Assembly (NCBI GenBank): GCA_018969455.1
Contig: JAGWYI010000341.1
Span: forward strand, 1 to 5,026
Length of the DNA: 5,026 nt
Source: Bacteroidota bacterium
GTDB taxonomy: Bacteria > Bacteroidota > Bacteroidia > Chitinophagales > Saprospiraceae
Direction: 5' to 3'
The translations under genes and the position numbers were made by a program. Under the pieces are notes generated by a model, which did no database searches, was not told the DNA's origin, and saw only the letters and a program-made list of their open reading frames with translations. How positions within the stretch are numbered: the first letter of the stretch is position 1; the number at the start of each line of letters is the position of its first letter. Below are positions 1 through 4,530 of the stretch, one piece after another.

Positions 1-1679
1 AAGGAAATACCCTTTACGAAACCGAATACCTCAATCAGGTTCTGGGAATTAAAAAAGGCGATGTATACAATCAGGAACTGCTTGGTACCCGTTTGCAGTT
101 CAGCCAGGACGGACGCGATATTTCTTCCTTGTACCTCGACAATGGATACCTGTTTTTCCGGGTCGATCCGGTGGAAACAGCCGTTGAAAACGACTCCATC
201 GACCTTGAATTGCGCATATTTGAAGGCCCGCAGGCCACCATCGACCGCGTTGTAATAAAAGGCAACGACCGTACCCACGAACACATTATCCGTCGGGAAT
301 TGTACACCCGACCAGGCGACAAGTTTAGCCGCTCTGATATCATTCGCTCTCAACGCGAAATCATCAATCTGGGTTATTTTAACCAGGAAAATCTGGGAAT
401 CAACACGCCCGTAAATCCCGACCGCGGTACGGTAGACGTAGAATATACAGTAGAAGAAAAACCTTCCGACCAATTGGAGCTTTCTGCCGGTTACCAACCC
501 TCTACTGTTTACAGCAGAGGGGGCATTATTGGTACCCTGGGCGTAACGTTTAACAACTTTTCGCTCCGGAATGTCAAAAACAAAGAAACCTGGAACCCGC
601 TTCCGCAAGGCGACGGACAGCGACTCAGCGTGCGGGGCCAAACTTCGGGAGAACGCTTTCAATCCTACAACGCTTCTTTCACCGAGCCCTGGCTGGGAGG
701 TAAAAAACCCAACTCGCTCACCGTTGCCGGATTTTATAACCGATATGCCTATGGATTTCCCGGATCCAGCAATTACCAGCGCCTCGCTATTATTCAAGGG
801 ACCATCGGATTCGGAACCCGCCTGAAATGGCCCGACGATAACTTCGTTTTCCGGGCCGACCTCGATATCCAAACCCTGAAACTGGATCAATGGCCCGGCT
901 TCCGCGACGACAAAAACCGCACGGTAACCAATGGTATTTACCACAACTACAATGTGGCCATGACCCTGGCGCGTAACAGCATCAATGACCCCATTTATCC
1001 CAAACAAGGCTCCTTGATCTCCATAAAACTGCAAGCCACACCACCCTATTCCTGGTTTAAATCGGCCAGTTTTTACCAAATTGCCGACGTAAACCAATTG
1101 TATAAATATGTAGAATACCTGAAATGGCGCATCGATGCTGAATGGTATACCACCCTTGTGGGCAAATTGGTACTCAAAACCTCTACCAAAACCGGCCTGC
1201 TGGGCCGCTGGAACGACAAAACCCCACTTACACCCTTCGAACGTTTCGAGTTGGGCGGTGATGGCTTGAACAACCAGAATGCCGGTTTGAATGGCCGATC
1301 TATTGTGAGTTTGCGCGGTTATGAGGTTACGGGAAGCAACCGAAATGGCGATGGCATTATGGATAAATTACCAGGCGGCGCGGGCGTTTTTGCCAAATAC
1401 ACCGCCGAATTGCGTTACCCCGTTTCGCTCAATCCGCAAAGTACCATTTTCGTAACAGCTTTTGTACAAGGCGGAAACGCCTGGCAAAGTGTGAAAGAAT
1501 TCAACCCCTTCGATATTCGCCGTTCCGCAGGCATGGGTTTGCGCGTATTCCTGCCCATGTTTGGAACGCTTGGTTTCGACTATGGCTTCGGTTTCGACAA
1601 GCCCAATTTGATACAGTCGGGTGGAAAATGGAATACGTTTGGGCGCTTCAGCATTGTACTCGGGTTTGAACCCGATTAG
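1..1679 (+). CDS. bamA: BamA outer membrane assembly factor, 5'-truncated by window
   Basis: Core of the BAM complex, which folds and inserts beta-barrel proteins into the outer membrane. The open frame runs from the window edge (first full codon at 3) to TAG at 1677-1679, giving 558 visible residues; the start and earlier POTRA domains are missing. Visible residues 1 to about 75 are the penultimate POTRA (LGIKKGDVYN, then SLYLDNGYLFF); about 76-155 the last POTRA (VVIKGNDRTHEHIIRREL, then the VEEKPSDQ exit); the rest is the 16-strand barrel. Conserved marks are TEPWLGGKKPNSL in the early barrel and LRGY (bases 1311-1322), the counterpart of the VRGF/Y motif of loop 6. The last strand, FSIVLGF, fits a beta-signal but is followed by three extra residues, EPD. 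The TTG at 93 is an internal codon, because homology continues upstream of it. Family assignment is secure. TamA or another Omp85 protein is less likely given the conserved Bacteroidota BamA segments. Confidence 0.95.
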   Translation, partial: GNTLYETEYLNQVLGIKKGDVYNQELLGTRLQFSQDGRDISSLYLDNGYLFFRVDPVETAVENDSIDLELRIFEGPQATIDRVVIKGNDRTHEHIIRRELYTRPGDKFSRSDIIRSQREIINLGYFNQENLGINTPVNPDRGTVDVEYTVEEKPSDQLELSAGYQPSTVYSRGGIIGTLGVTFNNFSLRNVKNKETWNPLPQGDGQRLSVRGQTSGERFQSYNASFTEPWLGGKKPNSLTVAGFYNRYAYGFPGSSNYQRLAIIQGTIGFGTRLKWPDDNFVFRADLDIQTLKLDQWPGFRDDKNRTVTNGIYHNYNVAMTLARNSINDPIYPKQGSLISIKLQATPPYSWFKSASFYQIADVNQLYKYVEYLKWRIDAEWYTTLVGKLVLKTSTKTGLLGRWNDKTPLTPFERFELGGDGLNNQNAGLNGRSIVSLRGYEVTGSNRNGDGIMDKLPGGAGVFAKYTAELRYPVSLNPQSTIFVTAFVQGGNAWQSVKEFNPFDIRRSAGMGLRVFLPMFGTLGFDYGFGFDKPNLIQSGGKWNTFGRFSIVLGFEPD

Positions 1680-1684
1680 AGCCA

Positions 1685-2185
1685 TCAGCGCACCAGGTTC
1701 AGAAACATGTTGGTAAACCAGTTCGAATCGGCCTTGATGAGGGTGTCGAGGGTTTGATTGGCCTTGTTTGAAAATTTGCGAATATCCTGTACCACTTCGC
1801 AAAAGTGTTCCGACTCGGGTGCATCAGGCTCCACCGATGCGAGTTCGTCGAGCACCTTGATCATGGGCTCCAGTTCGCGCTTTTTCCGGTTGATGATGAT
1901 TTGCCTAACCACCGTCCACATGTCTTTCTCCGCAACAAAGAACTCTTTGCGTTCGCCCGATTTCAATTGTTTATGCACCAAGCCCCAATCCATCAGGGCG
2001 CGAATGTTCATGTTGGCGTTTCCCCTTGAAATGTCGAGCTCTTCCATTACCTGATCGGCTGTCATCGCCTCGGGGGCAATCAGCAAGAGGGCATGCACCT
2101 GAGCCATGGTTCGGTTGATACCCCAATCGCTTGCCATTTTGCCCCATGATTCGATAAACTTTGCTTTGCCTTCTTGAAATTCCAT
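1685..2185 (-). CDS. GbsR/MarR-family winged-helix transcriptional regulator
   Basis: A complete 166-residue protein and probable dimeric DNA-binding regulator. The N-terminus (KFIESWGKMASDWGINRTMAQVHALL, about residues 10-34) is typical of the GbsR branch of MarR proteins in Bacteroidota. The winged helix follows: helix 2 at about 41-50 (MTADQVMEEL), recognition helix at about 52-66 (ISRGNANMNIRALMD), and the beta-wing at about 70-85 (KQLKSGERKEFFVA). A charged helix (about 93-117) and a C-terminal helical tail probably form the dimer interface. No ligand-binding site can be named. ATG at 2183-2185 is chosen because the family similarity begins at MEFQE; stop TGA is at 1685-1687. It converges on bamA with 5 bases between stops and diverges from the PycTM-like gene across 209 bases that hold two inverted repeats, so self-regulation and control of that neighbour are plausible. 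The GbsR name reflects the family only; nothing here points to glycine betaine genes. Confidence 0.9.
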   Translation of the reverse strand: MEFQEGKAKFIESWGKMASDWGINRTMAQVHALLLIAPEAMTADQVMEELDISRGNANMNIRALMDWGLVHKQLKSGERKEFFVAEKDMWTVVRQIIINRKKRELEPMIKVLDELASVEPDAPESEHFCEVVQDIRKFSNKANQTLDTLIKADSNWFTNMFLNLVR

Positions 2186-2207
2186 GCAGTTTCTTTAATT
2201 TGAAAAA

Positions 2208-2215
2208 CAAATAAA
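2208..2215 (-). promoter_or_regulatory. possible -7 element for the regulator gene
   Basis: On the minus strand this reads TTTATTTG, one mismatch from the Bacteroidota -7 consensus TAnnTTTG, 22 bases upstream of the regulator ATG. It would put transcription start near 2200 and leave a short leader. No well-spaced TTG -33 element is seen: the nearest candidate is a CAA on the plus strand at 2240-2242, about 24 bases away. The inverted repeat at 2219-2265 would cover the space between -7 and -33, a natural place for repression. The region is very AT-rich, so chance matches are likely. Confidence 0.3.
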
Positions 2216-2218
2216 ATG

Positions 2219-2265
2219 CTTTTTGCGGTAATTTGTTTTCAATAATTCCTGAAAATTACAAAAAG
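2219..2265. repeat. inverted repeat in divergent control region, regulator side
   Basis: The left arm is CTTTTTG (2219-2225), three unpaired bases CGG, then TAATTT (2229-2234). The right arm is AAATTA (2253-2258) directly joined to CAAAAAG (2259-2265). All 13 paired positions match, with an 18-base spacer. It lies just upstream of the regulator gene. It may be a regulator-binding dyad, an RNA hairpin or part of a small repeat element. Its AT-rich content makes chance pairing easier than for the dyad at 2296-2339. Confidence 0.5.
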
Positions 2266-2295
2266 GCAGCACATTGGTATGCAAGCATGCAACGC

Positions 2296-2339
2296 TTAGG
2301 GTCGGGGTTTGTCTTTTAACACATATAAACCGACCCTAA
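2296..2339. promoter_or_regulatory. GC-rich inverted repeat upstream of PycTM-like gene (candidate operator)
   Basis: The left arm is TTAGGGTCGG-GG-TTT (2296-2310) and the right arm is AAACCGACCCTAA (2327-2339). Thirteen positions pair perfectly once two extra G bases in the left arm are looped out; the spacer is 16 bases. It ends 8 bases before the TTG of the predicted promoter for the downstream gene and lies in the spacer shared with a MarR-type regulator, so an operator is a reasonable reading. MarR-type operators are usually compact 16-20 base palindromes, so the long spacer argues for two half-sites, a looping arrangement, or a transcribed hairpin instead. The dyad itself is certain; its function is inferred. 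Confidence 0.55.
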
Positions 2340-2347
2340 TAAGGGAC

Positions 2348-2373
2348 TTGACAGAAGGGAGTATGTATCTTTG
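2348..2373 (+). promoter_or_regulatory. Bacteroidota-type promoter for the PycTM-like gene
   Basis: The -7 element TATCTTTG (2366-2373) fits TAnnTTTG exactly, with TTG of TTGACA at 2348-2350 as the -33 element. The 15-base gap is a little shorter than the usual 17-23. Transcription would begin near 2380, only about 15 bases before the ATG at 2395. This matters for the start choice: the in-frame TTG at 2371-2373 is part of the -7 element, so it cannot be the start codon of a message made from this promoter. Confidence 0.6.
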
Positions 2374-2394
2374 GCGCTACAATTTACCACTGTA

Positions 2395-3006
2395 ATGTCG
2401 AGCATTCATTCTCGTTTATACATCAAAAATCCGAAAGTACTGGAGTTTGCCGATTTGATTGTGCGTTTGGAACAAGCTCAATCGTTGGAGAGGCTGGGTA
2501 GTCATTACTACCGGATTGCCTATGACACCCATTTGTCGTTGAGCAAAATTGCCGACCACAAAGCGCATTTGATGTTGGGCATCAACACCTTGGTACTTTC
2601 GTTTGTAGTAACGAAAAAGCACATGGGTATTTTGGCAAAAATGGAACACATGCTCATCCCCGATATCGTCATTATTTGTTTCAGCATCACCTGCATTGTT
2701 TTGGCGATTTTGGCAACCCGGCCAGGCATCGCTCCCCGTGTCAGCGAAGGAACCCCGATGAATTGGATCTTTTTTGGCGATTTTACCCAAGCCACGCCAA
2801 AACAGTTTGACCGGGCCATCCGCCAGTTTATGCTCGATCCGGCAGCGCGGCAAGAAGCCTTTTCCCGCGACTTATACTGGCTTGGAGTGTCGCTCTCCCG
2901 AAAATATTGGTATTTGGCACAATGTTATACCGTTTTTTACATCGGATTGCTTGCAATTGCCGCAGCGTTGGGTTATGTATTGCTCGCAACCGAACTAGGC
3001 TGGTAG
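2395..3006 (+). CDS. Pycsar effector-like (PycTM/DUF5706) inner-membrane protein, orphan
   Basis: A 203-residue membrane protein. A soluble, mostly helical N-terminus (1 to about 50) is followed by SLSKIADHKAHLMLGINTLV (48-67), which matches the DUF5706/PycTM signature of S, AD-KA and an N inside the first membrane helix. Membrane helices are predicted by eye at about 57-73, 88-107 (ending in ATRPGI) and 178-198. Between the second and third lie NWIFFGDF and a charged helical stretch, then LGVSLSRKYWYL, which fits the family's conserved lead into the last helix. In Pycsar systems such proteins are activated by cyclic CMP or UMP made by a partner cyclase and impair the membrane of infected cells. 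Here there is no cyclase, HD domain or nucleotide-binding domain in view, so function is open. ATG 2395 is chosen because the in-frame TTG at 2371 lies in the promoter. Expression is probably monocistronic and possibly controlled by the divergent regulator. Family call fairly sure; defence role uncertain. Confidence 0.78.
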   Translation: MSSIHSRLYIKNPKVLEFADLIVRLEQAQSLERLGSHYYRIAYDTHLSLSKIADHKAHLMLGINTLVLSFVVTKKHMGILAKMEHMLIPDIVIICFSITCIVLAILATRPGIAPRVSEGTPMNWIFFGDFTQATPKQFDRAIRQFMLDPAARQEAFSRDLYWLGVSLSRKYWYLAQCYTVFYIGLLAIAAALGYVLLATELGW

Positions 3007-3031
3007 CCTTGCAGGCCATGAAATTATTTTT
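3006..3031 (+). terminator. weak candidate terminator after the PycTM-like gene
   Basis: A small hairpin starts at the last base of the stop codon: GCCT (3006-3009), loop TGC, AGGC (3013-3016). A T-rich stretch (TTATTTTTA, about 3023-3031) follows after a 7-base gap. The stem has only four pairs and the T-run is not adjacent, so this is a weak match to an intrinsic terminator. Confidence 0.25.
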
Positions 3032-3035
3032 ACCT

Positions 3036-3049
3036 GATTGGCGCCAATC
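3036..3049. repeat. perfect 14-base palindrome GATTGGCGCCAATC
   Basis: Both halves, GATTGGC and GCCAATC, are exact reverse complements with no spacer. It lies 30 bases behind the stop of the PycTM-like gene. With no loop it makes a poor RNA hairpin, so a protein-binding site or restriction-type palindrome is more natural than a terminator. A partial echo of the core (GGCCAATTG) occurs at 3058-3066. Function unknown. Confidence 0.6.
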
Positions 3050-3072
3050 CGCAGAACGGCCAATTGTATACC

Positions 3073-3138
3073 AGGATTCACCGGATTTTGTGGATAAATC
3101 AGGATGGATTTCGCTGATTTATTCTGATGTATAAAGAT
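3073..3138. repeat. degenerate GGAT/TGAT tract with 9-10 base period
   Basis: GAT occurs at 3075, 3084, 3093, 3103, 3107, 3116, 3126 and 3136, mostly as GGAT or TGAT, so seven of the eight copies fall in a register of 9, 9, 10, about 13, 10 and 10 bases. This is about one helical turn per unit. From memory, similar tracts of GGATTT-like units are frequent between genes of Bacteroidota; that is recollection, not a search result. No open frame uses the pattern convincingly. Confidence 0.5.
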
Positions 3139-3143
3139 CATTA

Positions 3144-3197
3144 TGCACAAAATCTGGCGGCGTAAAGTATATGCTTCAACCGGCGCGTTTTTGTGCA
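3144..3197. repeat. 9-base perfect inverted repeat with 36-base spacer
   Basis: The arms are TGCACAAAA (3144-3152) and TTTTGTGCA (3189-3197), an exact match over nine positions. The spacer is centred on the near-palindrome AAGTATATGCTT. The arrangement resembles the ends of a very small mobile repeat or a long-looped RNA hairpin; no target-site duplication is evident. Function unknown. Confidence 0.45.
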
Positions 3198-3222
3198 GGC
3201 GCTTTGACTTAAATCATTTAAT

Positions 3223-3265
3223 ATACCGCTCAGCCAGACAATGGAGGCTGACTTTCAGGCGGTAT
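3223..3265. repeat. bulged stem-loop, 13 base pairs
   Basis: The outer stem is ATACCGC (3223-3229) with GCGGTAT (3259-3265). The inner stem is TCAGCC (3230-3235) with GGCTGA (3246-3251), around a 10-base loop. The only break is a 7-base bulge on the right side (CTTTCAG, 3252-3258). That bulge can instead pair locally (CTGA-CTT-TCAG), so two folds compete. It could be a small RNA element, a cruciform repeat or an old terminator; it is not followed by a convincing T-run. Confidence 0.5.
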
Positions 3266-3343
3266 TTACACGATCCAGTTTTTATAAACCACTGCCACTA
3301 TCCGCCCAAAAATCCACTTTATCCATGCTCAACATTGAAGAAA

Positions 3344-3360
3344 CCTCCCCTTGGCAAGGG
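3344..3360. repeat. CCTCCCCTTGGCAAGGG repeat fragment
   Basis: This contains the inverted repeat CCCTTG-G-CAAGGG (3348-3360). As I remember it, CCTCCCCTTGGCAAGGGG followed by AGGTTGGGAGG is a common intergenic repeat in Bacteroidota; here only the first half is present and TTTAAAAA follows. The TTG at 3351-3353 inside it also serves as the candidate -33 element of the moxR promoter, so the repeat may have supplied part of that promoter. Copy number in this genome cannot be judged from one window. Confidence 0.45.
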
Positions 3361-3384
3361 TTTAAAAACAGTTTCTTACTTTTG
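3351..3384 (+). promoter_or_regulatory. Bacteroidota-type promoter for moxR
   Basis: The -7 element TACTTTTG (3377-3384) matches TAnnTTTG exactly, and TTG at 3351-3353 lies 23 bases upstream, within the accepted spacing. Transcription would start near 3391, giving a leader of about 120 bases before the moxR ATG at 3512. That leader contains a short reading frame (3461-3499, 12 codons) that ends 12 bases before moxR. No second promoter is seen before the lipoprotein gene. Confidence 0.55.
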
Positions 3385-3511
3385 CCTTTTGTGGCCAGGA
3401 AAGGAACCCGTTTATAGCCTGATTGGCCCTAAAGAACGAAAAACCATGCCCCACATAACAATGAATAAGCCCCTTGAGGCAAAATTCAGGATAAAATAAA
3501 ACAACCCAAGC

Positions 3512-4507
3512 ATGCAGCAACACATCGATATTCAGGCCTTGAACTACCAGATCCAGATGGAAAGTGCATTTGTAGATCAATTAACGCAAGAAACGGCCAA
3601 GGTAATTGTCGGACAGGAACATATGATAGAGCGTCTGATGGTTGGATTGCTCACCAAAGGCCATATTTTATTGGAGGGAATGCCGGGGCTGGCTAAAACA
3701 CTGGCCATTAAAACCCTCGCACAAGCCGTAGATGCGCGATTTAGTCGAATTCAGTTTACCCCCGATTTATTACCGGCCGATGTGCTGGGTACCATGATTT
3801 ACAATCCGGCACGAGCCGAGTTTGATGTACGAAAAGGACCTGTTTTTGCCAATTTTGTGTTGGCTGATGAAATCAATCGGGCCCCAGCCAAGGTGCAAAG
3901 CGCATTGCTTGAAGCCATGCAGGAGCGACAGGTAACCATCGGAAACACCAGTTTCCCCCTGGAAGAACCCTTTTTGGTGCTTGCTACCCAAAATCCTCTC
4001 GAGCAGGAAGGTACATACCCTCTTCCTGAAGCACAACTTGACCGCTTTTTGTTAAAAGTCAAAATTGGATATCCCAGCAAAACGGAAGAACGCAACATCG
4101 TGCGCCGGAGCCTGAGTGGAGAACAGCCTTTCATTCACAGCGTTGTGAGCCCGGCTGCGCTCCTGCGCGCCCGCGAGGTGATGCACGGCATCTACATGGA
4201 TGAAAAAATTGAGCAATACATTATTGATATTGTCTTTGCCAGCCGGGAGCCGCATTCCTATGGCCTGAAAAACCTTTCCCCGCTTATTCAATATGGCGCA
4301 TCCCCCCGCGCGAGCATCGGTCTGGCACAGGCTGCGCGGGCCATCGCCTTCCTTCGTCACCGCGGGTATGTAATTCCCGAAGATGTACGCGGAATTTGCG
4401 CCGATGTATTGCGCCACCGAATTGGGCTGACCTATGAGGCAGAAGCAGAAAATATTACCCAGGAGCACATCATAGAGCAAATTCTGAACCGCGTTGAGGT
4501 ACCATAG
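3512..4507 (+). CDS. MoxR-family AAA+ ATPase
   Basis: A complete 331-residue MoxR ATPase of usual length. These cytoplasmic AAA+ proteins act as chaperones that help activate or assemble partner complexes, often von Willebrand factor A proteins. The AAA core is intact: Walker A GMPGLAKT (56-63), the FTPDLLPADVLGT block (82-94), Walker B VLADE followed by INRAPAKVQ (116-129), sensor 1 in LATQNP (157-162), the EGTYPLPEAQLDRF block (166-179) with the candidate arginine finger, and sensor 2 in GASPRAS (262-268). The lid helices follow (RHRGYVIPEDV, 282-292). ATG 3512 gives the N-terminus IDIQALNYQIQMESAFVDQL that related proteins show, so the later ATG at 3557 is rejected. In many Bacteroidota moxR is followed by DUF58 and VWA genes; here a lipoprotein gene follows after 23 bases. 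No strong Shine-Dalgarno site is seen. Confidence 0.93.
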   Translation: MQQHIDIQALNYQIQMESAFVDQLTQETAKVIVGQEHMIERLMVGLLTKGHILLEGMPGLAKTLAIKTLAQAVDARFSRIQFTPDLLPADVLGTMIYNPARAEFDVRKGPVFANFVLADEINRAPAKVQSALLEAMQERQVTIGNTSFPLEEPFLVLATQNPLEQEGTYPLPEAQLDRFLLKVKIGYPSKTEERNIVRRSLSGEQPFIHSVVSPAALLRAREVMHGIYMDEKIEQYIIDIVFASREPHSYGLKNLSPLIQYGASPRASIGLAQAARAIAFLRHRGYVIPEDVRGICADVLRHRIGLTYEAEAENITQEHIIEQILNRVEVP

Positions 4508-4530
4508 CGCCCTTAAAATCCATAATATTC

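Larger units (their letters stand above)
3007..3511. other. 505-base repeat-rich intergenic region
   Basis: No convincing gene is seen. The longest open frame (from 3143) would read straight through two inverted repeats and a promoter, has a composition rich in R, C, H and W unlike its neighbours, and shows no recognisable domain. No tRNA or known RNA fold was recognised. The region does hold a perfect 14-base palindrome (3036-3049), a GAT-rich tract with 9-10 base spacing (3073-3138), two inverted repeats (3144-3197 and 3223-3265), a short CT/AG-rich palindrome (3348-3360) and a promoter for the downstream moxR gene (3351-3384). Everything after about 3390 is probably moxR leader. Confidence 0.7.

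Noticed and set aside
1368..1802. 144-codon minus-strand open frame overlapping bamA and the regulator
   Set aside because: It lies antisense to the well-supported bamA barrel and out of frame with the regulator. No domain is seen.
2296..2303. TTAGGG, a telomere-like hexamer
   Set aside because: A single copy that forms one arm of an inverted repeat. There is no tandem array and no reason to infer a telomere.
2395..3006. A complete Pycsar defence operon
   Set aside because: Only the effector-like gene is visible. No cyclase lies between bamA and moxR, so a full system cannot be claimed from this window.
3143..3499. 118-codon plus-strand open frame in the intergenic region
   Set aside because: It runs through two inverted repeats and the moxR promoter, has odd composition and no recognisable motif. 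Its presence is best explained by chance in a low-stop stretch.
3446..3499. Short leader reading frames before moxR (ATG 3446 or 3461, stop 3497-3499)
   Set aside because: Only 17 or 12 codons, no ribosome-binding signal and no regulatory amino-acid run. It could be a leader peptide, but nothing positively supports it.
3007..3511. Possible CRISPR array, tRNA or insertion sequence in the gene-free stretch
   Set aside because: No regularly spaced identical repeats, no cloverleaf and no transposase fragment could be found. The repeats seen are short and unlike each other.
4052..4480. 142-codon minus-strand open frame
   Set aside because: It lies wholly inside the intact MoxR coding region on the opposite strand.
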